From: Deltaproteobacteria bacterium
Lineage (GTDB): Bacteria; Campylobacterota_A; Desulfurellia; JAGGSF01
Assembly: GCA_021159235.1 (NCBI GenBank)
Contig: JAGGSF010000007.1
Span: 1-16,588, forward strand
Direction of reading: 5' to 3'
DNA: 16,588 nt
Below the pieces are notes generated by a model that saw nothing but the letters and a program-made list of their open reading frames with translations, was not told the origin of the DNA and ran no database searches. The position numbers and the translations under genes are program-made. Of this stretch, positions 1 through 8,273 are shown piece by piece; the first letter of the stretch is position 1; every line of letters begins with the position of its first letter.

Positions 1-277
1 ATAGATTCTATGTTAGAAATCCTGAAAAATTTCTCTATTGAAATAGCAAAGCGGAAAAATAACTCCTTTGGATACTTTGTAGAAAAATATGATTGTTAAA
101 CTTATGGAGATATTCAACGGTAAATGACAGCGGATATGTAGCTCGCAGTTGCTCACCCAAACTCTTACGGGCTTCGCATATCTGCAATCCGTTAGATGAA
201 ATTCCAACAAGTAATATCAATAGCTGACAAATTTAAGGAAATCCGTCCAATCCAGAGGCTAATATTTTCACCTCAGT
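1..277. other. Gene-poor end region, no confident gene
   Basis: I find no recognisable gene here. On the plus strand an open frame enters from the window edge and stops at a TAA at 97-99. It could be the last 32 codons of an upstream gene (ending FVEKYDC) or chance. A second plus-strand frame (93-227) and two minus-strand frames of about 60 codons are open across the middle, but none has a ribosome-binding site or a recognisable motif. No T-tract terminator is visible just beyond the argG stop; the only inverted repeat there is 4-5 bp. The stretch may be a decayed gene or a plain intergenic region. Confidence 0.4.
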
Positions 278-1477
278 TTACTTAGATTTTTTTAATTTTC
301 CCTGCACTCTTAGAGGCAGTCCCCAGATGTTGCAGAATGCTTCACCCTGCTTCTGGTCAAATATATCTTCTTTTTCATAGGTAGCCAGTTTTATATCGTA
401 TAGGGAATAAGGGGATTTACGGGAAATAACGGTGCAGTTTCCCTTGTATAACTTTAGCTTTACCTCTCCTGTAAGATTCGCCAGCAGTTTACTGGAAAAT
501 TCATCCAGTGCTTCCCTTAAAGGTGTAAACCATAAACCATAATAGACCAGTTCTGCATACTTTACACTGAGCATATCCTTCAGATGCATGGATTCTCTGT
601 CTAAGATAAGCTCTTCCAGAGCTCTCTTTGCTTCGTAAAGAACAGTGGCTGCCGGAGCTTCATATATTTCACGGGATTTTATGCCTACCAGCCTGTTTTC
701 TACTATATCCGTTCTTCCTATACCATAAAGCGATGCCAGGTCATTTAAATGGTGAACAACATCTACGATGTCCATTTCTTTTCCATCTATGGTTACAGGT
801 CTTGACCTGTCAAATCCTATGGATACATAGGCAGGCTCATCGGGGGACTCTTCCGGGCTTTTGGTTAAGAGATAGGCATCCTCCGGTGGTTCATTTTCTG
901 GATTTTCCAATACACCGCACTCAATGGATACACCCCATATATTTCTGTCTATGGAATAGGGACTTTCTTTGGTGATGGAGATGGGAATGTTGTATTTTTT
1001 CGCATATTCTATCTCTTCTTCTCTCGATTTGAGCTCCCAATCCCTTACCGGGGCGATAACCTTTATTTCTGGTGCGAGATAAGCGGCGGATACCTCAAAC
1101 CTTACCTGGTCGTTGCCCTTACCCGTAGAACCATGAGCGATGGCATCTGCATTCTCCTTATTTGCAATATCTATAAGTTTTTTTGTAATAAGTGGTCTGG
1201 CTAATGCCGTGGATAGGATGTATTTCCCTTCATACTTTGCCCCCATTCTCAAAGACGGCATCACATATTCTTCCAGAAATTCTTTTTTTACATCTTCCAC
1301 ATATGCTTTTGATGCTCCCACTCTTAATGCTTTTTCCTTTATTTCATCCAAGTTTTCTCCCTGTCCAAGATCGGCGGTATAGGTAATTACCTCACAGTTG
1401 TAATTTTTCTTCAACCAGTGAACGATAACGGATGTATCCAGACCTCCAGAATAGGCCAGCACCACTTTATTAATCAT
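278..1477 (-). CDS. argG: Argininosuccinate synthase
   Basis: This cytoplasmic enzyme joins citrulline and aspartate at the cost of ATP to give argininosuccinate, the next-to-last step of arginine synthesis. The 399-residue length is normal for the family. The N-terminal ATP pyrophosphatase loop SGGLDTS is at residues 10-16, followed by the family-typical segments HGSTGKGNDQVRFE and APVRDW. The start at 1477 is preceded by GGAGG inside the end of argF, and the two reading frames overlap by 8 bp (ATG...TGA), so translation is probably coupled to argF. It is the last gene of the pair; argH, which would complete the pathway, is not in the window. The protein ends in a short lysine-rich tail. Identification is secure. 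Confidence 0.97.
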   Translation of the reverse strand: MINKVVLAYSGGLDTSVIVHWLKKNYNCEVITYTADLGQGENLDEIKEKALRVGASKAYVEDVKKEFLEEYVMPSLRMGAKYEGKYILSTALARPLITKKLIDIANKENADAIAHGSTGKGNDQVRFEVSAAYLAPEIKVIAPVRDWELKSREEEIEYAKKYNIPISITKESPYSIDRNIWGVSIECGVLENPENEPPEDAYLLTKSPEESPDEPAYVSIGFDRSRPVTIDGKEMDIVDVVHHLNDLASLYGIGRTDIVENRLVGIKSREIYEAPAATVLYEAKRALEELILDRESMHLKDMLSVKYAELVYYGLWFTPLREALDEFSSKLLANLTGEVKLKLYKGNCTVISRKSPYSLYDIKLATYEKEDIFDQKQGEAFCNIWGLPLRVQGKLKKSK

Positions 1478-2393
1478 TGTTTTCCTCCAGAAGCTTTATA
1501 AGTATTGCTGCTTGAACATAGGTTCTATTTTCTGCCTGCTGCCACACTATGGAGTGTTTGCTGTCTATTACTTCATCCGTTACCTCTTTTCCCCTATGGG
1601 CAGGTAAGCAGTGCATGAATATAAAATCCCTGGAAGCATGAGACAAAAGTTCATTGTTTACCTGATATGGTTTGAACATCTCATTTCTCAACGGTGTTTC
1701 TTCCCTGCCCATACTGGTCCATACATCCGTATATATCACCTGGGCATCTTTTACCGCCTGTTTGGGATCATCTGTAAGTGTGATTTTTGCCTTTGTTTTT
1801 TTTGCTATCTGCAGACTTTTCTGGACAACGAAACCGGAGGGAGAAAAATCCAGTGGGGTGGCAATGTGAAGGTTTAAACCCATTACAGCCGCACCCAGCA
1901 GCCAGGAATTGGCTATGTTGTTTCCATCACCTATATAAGAAATTTTAACATCCAGGGTCTTAAAATGTTCCTTTATGGTAAATATATCTCCCAGGATCTG
2001 GCAGGGATGCAGTAAATCGGATAGTCCATTTATGACGGGTACCGTAGCATATTTTGCTAACTCCAAAATCTTCTTATGCTCAAATGTCCTTATCATTATT
2101 GCATCCACATATCGAGATAAGACCCTCGCAGTATCTGCCCAGCTTTCTCCCTTGGAGAGCTGGGTATGCTGGGAGAAGAGGAATATGGCATCTCCACCCA
2201 GCCGTTTCATACCTGCCTCAAACGAAAGACGGGTGCGGGTGGATGTCTTTTCGAACAGCATACCCAGTATTTTCCCCTGAAGCGGTGTGTACTCTTTTTT
2301 TCCTATGTTTTTTTTTACAAAGGAAGATAAATCCAGCAGTTCTTCTATTTCTTCTCTGGAGAAATCTGCAATGGAGATGAAATCCTTCTTCAT
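1470..2393 (-). CDS. argF: Ornithine carbamoyltransferase (anabolic)
   Basis: The enzyme transfers the carbamoyl group from carbamoyl phosphate to ornithine to make citrulline, the substrate of ArgG encoded just downstream. At 307 residues it has the usual length. The carbamoyl-phosphate motif STRTR is at residues 51-55, HPCQ at 129-132 and the ornithine-site HCLP loop at 261-264. The pairing with argG argues for the biosynthetic role rather than arginine catabolism. The start at 2393 matches the family N-terminus (M-K-K-D-F-I-S), yet there is no Shine-Dalgarno sequence before it. Instead a promoter -10 ends only 6 bp upstream, which suggests a leaderless message. A 14-bp palindrome overlaps that -10 and could be an operator. 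Confidence 0.97.
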   Translation of the reverse strand: MKKDFISIADFSREEIEELLDLSSFVKKNIGKKEYTPLQGKILGMLFEKTSTRTRLSFEAGMKRLGGDAIFLFSQHTQLSKGESWADTARVLSRYVDAIMIRTFEHKKILELAKYATVPVINGLSDLLHPCQILGDIFTIKEHFKTLDVKISYIGDGNNIANSWLLGAAVMGLNLHIATPLDFSPSGFVVQKSLQIAKKTKAKITLTDDPKQAVKDAQVIYTDVWTSMGREETPLRNEMFKPYQVNNELLSHASRDFIFMHCLPAHRGKEVTDEVIDSKHSIVWQQAENRTYVQAAILIKLLEENND

Positions 2394-2399
2394 ATGGGA

Positions 2400-2428
2400 A
2401 GTCTACGCATAGACATGCATTTTGTCAA
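2400..2428 (-). promoter_or_regulatory. Promoter of argF-argG, leaderless type
   Basis: On the minus strand the sequence shows TTGACA (2428-2423), a 17-bp spacer and TAGACT (2405-2400), a perfect -35 and a 4/6 -10. The ATG of argF follows 6 bp later, so the expected transcription start falls on or next to the initiation codon. This is read directly from the sequence; promoter function is inferred. Confidence 0.65.
2401..2414. promoter_or_regulatory. Palindrome over the argF -10, possible operator
   Basis: GTCTA-CGCA-TAGAC is a perfect 5-bp inverted repeat with a 4-bp centre that covers the -10 hexamer of the argF promoter. It does not look like the classical ArgR box (arms resembling TGAAT/ATTCA). 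A repressor site is possible but unproven, and a repeat this short can occur by chance. Confidence 0.25.
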
Positions 2429-2446
2429 TTATAAATTTGGTTGAGC

Positions 2447-2475
2447 TTGACACCGTAGGGGAAGGGTATTATTCA
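2447..2475 (+). promoter_or_regulatory. Probable promoter of the mutS2 operon
   Basis: A perfect TTGACA lies at 2447-2452. With a 17-bp spacer the -10 would be TATTCA (2470-2475), only a 3/6 match; TATTAT at 2467-2472 is a better hexamer but only 14 bp away. Either way the start of transcription would fall within about 10 bases of the mutS2 ATG at 2486, leaving no room for a normal ribosome-binding site. Confidence 0.45.
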
Positions 2476-2485
2476 ATAATAAAAG

Positions 2486-4717
2486 ATGAAGGATGTCCTG
2501 CATATTTTAGAATTTGACAAGTTACTCTCCCTGCTGGCTGAAAGTGCATGTACATCCTATGGAAGACAGAGAATAGAAAGCATCAATCCTCAATTTGACT
2601 CTGACTTTGCACAGCGGGAAAAAAGAAAAGCAGAGGAGATGTTTGAGTTTTTGAATGACAGGGGCCTTCCTCCCATTCAAGATATAGACATACAGGATGA
2701 GATTAAGAAAGCCAGAGTATCTATACTGAGCGGTGCAGAGTTGTATAAGATTGCCCGATTCTTAAAGATGATAGATGCTTTGAGGATGTTCTTTTCTAAT
2801 TCGAAGGGTCATTTAAAGGAAATTGAAAGAGAATTGAATCCCTGCTATGAGCTTTGTCAAAAAATAGAGAAAGCTATCGACAAAGATGGAAGAATAAAAG
2901 ATGATGCTTCTCCTTGTCTTCTTAACTTGAGAGGTAAAATAAGGAGATTCCGCAGCAGTGCAAACAGAAAATTGGTTGAGTTATTGGAGAAACCAATTTT
3001 ACATAATGTAATTGTGGAAAAAATGGTTGCCATCAGAGATGGTAGATATACTATATTGATGAGGCCCAACTTTAAACACTATCTGAAGGGCAGAGTAGTG
3101 GATGTATCCCACAGCGGTATAAGCTATTTTGTTGAGCCGGAAACAGTATACGATGAAAACACCGAACTTATAAGGTGTAATGCGGAAGAAGAAAGAGAAA
3201 TTTCTCGCATCCTGCAGATGTTGACGAATATGGTAAGGGAACAGCAGAATAAGATAGTAAAAAACACAGAGCTGGTTGCTGAGATAGATACTCAGGTTGT
3301 AAAATGGTTGTATGCCAGGAGATTTTCTGCTTCCTTTCCTGAGTTTGTAAAGGAGAATACAATTGAGCTTTACGGTGCAAGGCATCCGTTGCTTTTATAT
3401 AAAGATGATAGAAAAACTGTAGCTACAGATGTCATCGTGGGAAGGCCATATCGCACACTTATTGTGACGGGGCCGAATACAGGCGGGAAAACAGTGTTCT
3501 TGAAAACTATAGGGTTGCTTGTAGCAATGAGCTATGCATCACTGCCCATCCCCGTACGAACAGGTAAAATAGGTGAAATAAAAGAGATATTTGCCTCCAT
3601 TGGTGATGAGCAGAGTATAGAAGAAAACCTCAGTACATATTCGGCAAAGATGAAAAGGATAAAAGAAATATGCGAAAGGGCAGATGAAAACAGCCTTCTC
3701 CTGCTGGATGAAATTGGGGCGGGAACAGATCCCAAGGAGGGGGAAGCCGTAGCTGCGGCGATCATTGAATATTTAAAGCAAAAGAATTGTCTTAATGTTG
3801 TAACCACTCACTCTCGTAATATTATAAGACGCCTGAAGGATATACAAACAGCAGCCTTTTCCTTTGATGAAGAAAAACTTTCCCCTACATACCAGCTGGA
3901 ATATGGAAAGATAGGGAAGAGTTATGCTCTGGATATTGCCTCTCTGTATCTTCCTCACACATTGATAGAAAAGGCCAGAGAGAATGTCTCTACAGATAAA
4001 GCAGATGAGCTTGTAAAGGAACTGGAGGCAAAATTAGAAGTGCTGAAAAAAGAGAAGATGGAACTGGAGGAAATGAAGGAGCGGCAAAGAGAAATGCTTC
4101 TGAGTGCACGCAAGGAGAAAGAAGAAAAGAAAAGGGAATATGAAAATCTCATAACAGAGATAAAGGAGAAGATAAAACCTTTGATAAAAGAGAGGGCACT
4201 TCCTGCCATTCATAGAGAATTGGAGAACATAAACCGGCGGGCAAAAAATATATTCAGGGAGGAAGAGATACAGGAAAAGACTATTTTTAAAGTGGGTGAT
4301 AATGTAAAGATAGCTGGAGTACATACCGGGAGAATTATTGCAGTGAACAGAGGTTATGCCACGGTTGATTGTGAGGGAAAGATAATCAGCCTCTCCTTTT
4401 CTGAAATACAGAAAGTAAAGGAGATGAAAACCAGACCAGAGAAAAATATAAGGGCAAATCCTGTAAAAAATGATTATACTTTAGAGGTAAATATTGTTGG
4501 GAAGAGAAAAGATGAGGCTTTGATGGAGGTGGAAAAGTTTATAGATAGCTGTATTTTGGAGGATGCATCTGCGATAAGGATCATCCACGGAAAGGGAAGC
4601 GGGATCTTGAAGAATGCAGTGAGGGAAATGCTTAAAAACCATCCCTATGTAAGGGATTTTCGTATGGGAAACCCCTACGAGGGCGGTGATGGTGTGACCA
4701 TTGCAGAACTAAAATGA
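2486..4717 (+). CDS. mutS2: MutS2 family ATPase with C-terminal Smr domain
   Basis: MutS2 proteins are DNA- or ribosome-binding ATPases, linked in different species to suppression of recombination or to rescue of collided ribosomes; they lack the mismatch-recognition domain of MutS. The 743 residues show a helical core, the Walker A GPNTGGKT at 329-336, a Walker B ending in D408-E409, a long charged coiled-coil region around 500-590, and a C-terminal Smr domain from about 665 with the HGKGSG motif at 701-706. The first Smr motif, usually LDLRG, here reads VNIVG (668-672), so nuclease activity is uncertain. The length is slightly below the usual 780. There is no Shine-Dalgarno sequence before the ATG. 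The stop overlaps the dnaG start by 4 bp (ATGA). It heads a five-gene operon. Confidence 0.95.
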   Translation: MKDVLHILEFDKLLSLLAESACTSYGRQRIESINPQFDSDFAQREKRKAEEMFEFLNDRGLPPIQDIDIQDEIKKARVSILSGAELYKIARFLKMIDALRMFFSNSKGHLKEIERELNPCYELCQKIEKAIDKDGRIKDDASPCLLNLRGKIRRFRSSANRKLVELLEKPILHNVIVEKMVAIRDGRYTILMRPNFKHYLKGRVVDVSHSGISYFVEPETVYDENTELIRCNAEEEREISRILQMLTNMVREQQNKIVKNTELVAEIDTQVVKWLYARRFSASFPEFVKENTIELYGARHPLLLYKDDRKTVATDVIVGRPYRTLIVTGPNTGGKTVFLKTIGLLVAMSYASLPIPVRTGKIGEIKEIFASIGDEQSIEENLSTYSAKMKRIKEICERADENSLLLLDEIGAGTDPKEGEAVAAAIIEYLKQKNCLNVVTTHSRNIIRRLKDIQTAAFSFDEEKLSPTYQLEYGKIGKSYALDIASLYLPHTLIEKARENVSTDKADELVKELEAKLEVLKKEKMELEEMKERQREMLLSARKEKEEKKREYENLITEIKEKIKPLIKERALPAIHRELENINRRAKNIFREEEIQEKTIFKVGDNVKIAGVHTGRIIAVNRGYATVDCEGKIISLSFSEIQKVKEMKTRPEKNIRANPVKNDYTLEVNIVGKRKDEALMEVEKFIDSCILEDASAIRIIHGKGSGILKNAVREMLKNHPYVRDFRMGNPYEGGDGVTIAELK

Positions 4718-6399
4718 GTATTTCTGATGAAATAAGAGAAAGAATAGATATCGTGGATTTCATCTCCCAGTATGTGGATCTGGCAAAAAGGGGGGCAAAC
4801 TATGTGGGTTTATGTCCCTTTCACAGGGAAAAGACACCCTCTTTCGTGGTTAGTCCAGAGAAGAAGATATTTCACTGTTTTGGATGTGGTGCAAGTGGAG
4901 ATGTAATAGGTTTTCTTATGCGATACGAGGGATACACATTTAAAGAAGCATTGCGTATGCTGGCTGAGAAGGCAGGAATAAGACATACAGAAAAGTGCAA
5001 ATCAGAGGATGATAAAAAACAGAGATTAAAAGAGATCCATCTCATCGCCTTATCCCATTTCAGGGAGGAATTTTTCAAATGTGAAGTTGCTCAAGACTAT
5101 TTCTACAAGCGGGGATTTGATGAAAGTGCGGCATATGATTTTTCTATTGGGTATGCCCAGGAAGAAGACAGACTTCTGAACAAGCTGGATAAATTTAAAA
5201 GAGAGGAAATATTGGAGAGTGGTATATTTTCTGACTACGATGGAAAACTCTACTGTCGTTTTCATAATAGATTGATATTCCCTATATTCAACGAAAACGG
5301 TGAACCCATTGCCTTTGGAGGCAGGCAGATTAAAGGGTGTGATGGAGCAAAATACATCAATTCTCCAGAAACAATCCTTTATTCCAAGAGCAGGGTATTG
5401 TACGGTTTAAACTGGGCAAAGAAAAGCATATTACAGAAGAAACAGGCGATTGTGGTAGAGGGGTATCTGGATCTAATCAGATTGCACACCGAGAATATAA
5501 AAAATAGTGTAGCTACACTGGGAACATCATTAAATGCATATCACTTGAAGATGCTGAAGAGGCTTTCCCCCGTTGTATTCATGAATTACGATACAGATGA
5601 AGCGGGCATCAGGGCCATGATCCGTGCCTTACCCTCCTTTTTTGAAACAGATGTAGAAGGCAGGGTCGTAACCTTGGAGCAAGGTGAAGACCCGGATAGT
5701 TTTGTAAGGAAAAACGGAAGGGAAATGTTTATAGAAAGATTGAATAAGGGAAAAGAGCTGTTTTCTTTTTTAATCCAGCATTATAAAGAAAACATCGATC
5801 TTTCTTTACCCCAGGGTAAAGCAGAGTTTGTAGAAACATTCCTACCCATCGTGGAGAAGATAAAGGATGGTGTGAAAAAATCGGCTTACATTTCATACAT
5901 CGCTAAAGAAAGTGGCATTTCAAGTAGTCTTATAACATCAAAGATAAAAGATAAACCCACCTCTTTTAATATTGAGACGCCCAAGAAGGAAGAGTTGCTC
6001 ATCTCCTGCATAATGGCTGATTTAGATCTTCTTCAACTGGTGGATGATATCGGACAATTTAAGGAACTGTTTGAAGATGAAAGATTGCGTATTTTATTTG
6101 AAAGACTATGGGCCATATATATAAAGGAACTTCCCTATAATGTGAATGAGTTTCTGGAGCAGATTGAAGATGAAGGGTTAAAATCCTACGCCTATGGTAT
6201 TCTTACCTATTCTTCAGACTATTCTTTGAGGGGAGAAAGGGCATTTAAAGAACTCTTAAAGAGTGCAGTTGCAGAGAAAAAAACAAGAAGGCTTAATGAG
6301 ATAAGGAAAAGAATGGAACAGGGAAAGGATATAGAAGAATTGATAAGGGAATACCAGAAGGAATTCTCCGCATTAAAGAGGCTAAAAAATGGTGAATGA
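4714..6399 (+). CDS. dnaG: DNA primase
   Basis: DnaG makes the RNA primers for chromosome replication and acts with the replicative helicase at the fork. The N-terminal CHC2 zinc finger is complete (C34, H37, C55, C58). The catalytic TOPRIM domain shows EGYLD at 249-253 and the metal-binding acidic pair D293 and D295 in YDTDEAG. The C-terminal part after about residue 420 is helical and poorly conserved, as expected for a helicase-interaction domain. The length of 561 is close to the usual 580-600. The start codon shares ATGA with the mutS2 stop and has only a weak ribosome-binding site, so it is probably translated by coupling. The sigma factor gene rpoD, which often follows dnaG, is absent here; dedA follows instead. 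Confidence 0.97.
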   Translation: MSISDEIRERIDIVDFISQYVDLAKRGANYVGLCPFHREKTPSFVVSPEKKIFHCFGCGASGDVIGFLMRYEGYTFKEALRMLAEKAGIRHTEKCKSEDDKKQRLKEIHLIALSHFREEFFKCEVAQDYFYKRGFDESAAYDFSIGYAQEEDRLLNKLDKFKREEILESGIFSDYDGKLYCRFHNRLIFPIFNENGEPIAFGGRQIKGCDGAKYINSPETILYSKSRVLYGLNWAKKSILQKKQAIVVEGYLDLIRLHTENIKNSVATLGTSLNAYHLKMLKRLSPVVFMNYDTDEAGIRAMIRALPSFFETDVEGRVVTLEQGEDPDSFVRKNGREMFIERLNKGKELFSFLIQHYKENIDLSLPQGKAEFVETFLPIVEKIKDGVKKSAYISYIAKESGISSSLITSKIKDKPTSFNIETPKKEELLISCIMADLDLLQLVDDIGQFKELFEDERLRILFERLWAIYIKELPYNVNEFLEQIEDEGLKSYAYGILTYSSDYSLRGERAFKELLKSAVAEKKTRRLNEIRKRMEQGKDIEELIREYQKEFSALKRLKNGE

Positions 6400-6402
6400 T
6401 TG

Positions 6403-7020
6403 ATGGAAAACATTATCCATTTTTTACTCAATATAGCAGGAAATATGGGATACGGAGGGATATTCGCACTTATGTTTTTGGAGAGTTCGTTTTTTCCCTT
6501 CCCCAGTGAGGTAGTTATCGTGCCGAATGCCTATCTGGCATCCAAGGGAGAGATGAATATAACAGGAGTAATTATAGCTGGTATCCTGGGCAGTCTATCC
6601 GGAGCGATGTTTAATTATATGCTTGCCTGGTGGCTTAAGGAGAAACTACTCTTGAAATGGGGGAAATTCGTAGGTCTTAATAAAAAGAAACTGACAAAAG
6701 CCTCTCTATTTTTCAATAAACATGGAGAAATAAGCACATTCATAGGAAGGCTTTTGCCGGTTGTAAGGCAGTATATCTCTTTGCCCGCTGGTTTATCAGG
6801 CATGAATTTCTTTTACTTTTCGCTATTCACATTTTTTGGTGCTGGTATATGGGTTTCTATTCTGGCTTTTGTTGGATATACAATAGGTTCAAATGAAACT
6901 CTGGTCAGAGAAGCCCTACATAACATTACCATCTATATTATCTCTTTTTCTTGCGCTTTAGTCGGATTGTATATTTACATGAGGAGGAAAAATGATCAGC
7001 GAGTTCAGAAAGACAGGTGA
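6403..7020 (+). CDS. DedA family membrane protein
   Basis: An integral membrane protein of the DedA/VTT family, some members of which move undecaprenyl phosphate or other phospholipids across the inner membrane. The family hallmarks are present: an acidic residue followed by a proline-rich re-entrant segment (E27, P32, P34-S35-E36) and the motif GRLLPVVRQYISLPAG with R116 and R122. Several hydrophobic segments follow and the C-terminus is short and basic. The frame opens with TTG at 6400 directly after the dnaG stop; the ATG at 6403 is the more likely start (205 residues). The C-terminal 29 bp overlap the next gene, whose ribosome-binding site lies inside dedA. The substrate cannot be told from the sequence. 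Confidence 0.92.
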   Translation: MENIIHFLLNIAGNMGYGGIFALMFLESSFFPFPSEVVIVPNAYLASKGEMNITGVIIAGILGSLSGAMFNYMLAWWLKEKLLLKWGKFVGLNKKKLTKASLFFNKHGEISTFIGRLLPVVRQYISLPAGLSGMNFFYFSLFTFFGAGIWVSILAFVGYTIGSNETLVREALHNITIYIISFSCALVGLYIYMRRKNDQRVQKDR

Positions 7021-7564
7021 TATTTTATTTCTCATGGGCTTGGTGCATTATAATAGCGGGAATATTAGTGCGCGTGTATCTGATGGTATCTGGATTACAA
7101 AAACAGGTAAAAGTCTGTACAATATACGTGGTAAAGATATTGTGAAGATAGGGCTGGAAAAGGATATAAGATGGAATGCAGCCAGCAGCGAAACACCTAT
7201 CCACATTGAGATATACAAGAAGATTCCAGAGGCTAAGGCAATTATTCATTCTCACAGCCCTCATACTGTTGCCCTCTCTTTTTTGACAGAAAAGATAACC
7301 CCTATAGACTACGAATCTTCATTGCGTTTTCCCAAACCTGTAGATGTGTTGAATATAGAGTATGGAAAATGGAAAGAAAAAGCGCATCTGAGCATTCCAT
7401 CGTATTTGGAAAAATCGGAAAATCCCATTGTGGTTGCCAGGGGTCATGGTGTTTTTGCCTACGGAGGAAGCCTTTTTGAGGCATTGGAAAGGGTCTGTTG
7501 TTTAGAATTTGCTTCAAAGATACTTTTGGAGGTAAACAGTGGAGGAGGTAGTAGAAAAACTTAG
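6992..7564 (+). CDS. Class II aldolase/adducin family protein
   Basis: A zinc-dependent aldolase-type enzyme of the family that includes L-fuculose-1-phosphate aldolase, ribulose-5-phosphate epimerase and methylthioribulose-1-phosphate dehydratase. Visible family features are GNIS at 23-26, SSE at 65-67 with the likely catalytic E67, the zinc ligands H86 and H88 in HSH, and H152 in the GHG motif. At 190 residues it is a minimal single-domain member. The start is well supported by GAGGAGG at 6981-6987, four bases before the ATG and inside dedA. It overlaps the sir2 start by 26 bp. The neighbours (primase, membrane protein, deacylase) do not reveal the substrate, so I give no specific enzyme name. 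Confidence 0.88.
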   Translation: MISEFRKTGDILFLMGLVHYNSGNISARVSDGIWITKTGKSLYNIRGKDIVKIGLEKDIRWNAASSETPIHIEIYKKIPEAKAIIHSHSPHTVALSFLTEKITPIDYESSLRFPKPVDVLNIEYGKWKEKAHLSIPSYLEKSENPIVVARGHGVFAYGGSLFEALERVCCLEFASKILLEVNSGGGSRKT

Positions 7565-8273
7565 GAAGGCAAAGAATGTTGTTGTTCTTTCTGGTGCGGG
7601 AATATCAAAAGCCAGCGGTATTCCTACTTTTCGAGGAAAAGATGGCTTGTGGAAAAATTATGATGCTACACAGCTGGCTACTTTTTCTGCGTTTAAAAGA
7701 GATCCGAAATTGGTATGGCAGTGGTACAACTGGCGGAGGAGTATCATTATCAAAGCTCAACCCAATCCTGCTCACATAGCATGTGTGGAGTTGGAAAAGA
7801 TGTACAAGGGGGGGTTTTCTCTTATCACTCAGAATGTGGATGGTCTGCATCGTCTGGCCGGAAACCATTCTATCTATGAGTTGCATGGTAATATCTGGCA
7901 GACGATGTGTCTATCTTGTGGGAAAATAGAGGAAGAAAGAGTGGTCTACAGGGAAGAGGAGCTTCCTCCTCATTGTAAGAGCTGTGGGGGAGTTTTGAGG
8001 CCACGTGTAGTATGGTTTGGAGAAATGCTTCCCCAGGATATTTTACAGGAGGCGTTATCTGCATCTCGCAGTTCTGATGTTTTTTTAAGCATTGGCACAT
8101 CGGGAGTGGTGCAACCTGCTGCTTCTATGCCCATTATTGCTAAAGAAAACGGTGCCTATGTGGTGGAATTTAATGTTGAAAGAACGCCCAATTCTTCATT
8201 TATGGATAAGGTGATTATAGATGATGTTGCAAGGTCTTTACCCAAATTAATGGAGAGGCTTAAAAAAATTTAA
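7539..8273 (+). CDS. cobB: Sir2-type NAD-dependent protein deacylase (CobB-like)
   Basis: Sirtuins remove acyl groups from lysines, using NAD and releasing nicotinamide. The 244-residue protein has the NAD-binding GAGIS (19-23), TQNVDGLH (97-104), the catalytic H116 in ELHGN, and a zinc site of four cysteines (C124, C127, C146, C149). Y63 and R66 (YNWRR) match the Tyr/Arg pair that in class III sirtuins such as SIRT5 and E. coli CobB recognises succinyl or malonyl lysine, so desuccinylase activity is plausible. The start is a GTG, chosen because GGAGGT at 7528-7533 sits five bases before it. It is the last gene of the mutS2 operon, and its final 27 bp overlap the end of mqnA on the other strand, so there is no intergenic terminator. 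Confidence 0.94.
   Translation: MEEVVEKLRKAKNVVVLSGAGISKASGIPTFRGKDGLWKNYDATQLATFSAFKRDPKLVWQWYNWRRSIIIKAQPNPAHIACVELEKMYKGGFSLITQNVDGLHRLAGNHSIYELHGNIWQTMCLSCGKIEEERVVYREEELPPHCKSCGGVLRPRVVWFGEMLPQDILQEALSASRSSDVFLSIGTSGVVQPAASMPIIAKENGAYVVEFNVERTPNSSFMDKVIIDDVARSLPKLMERLKKI

Noticed and set aside
251-275. Possible terminator after argG
   Set aside because: The repeat is only 4-5 bp and has no T-tract in the argG direction.
2999-3385. Open frame of 128 codons on the minus strand
   Set aside because: Antisense to the mutS2 core with no ribosome-binding site or known domain.
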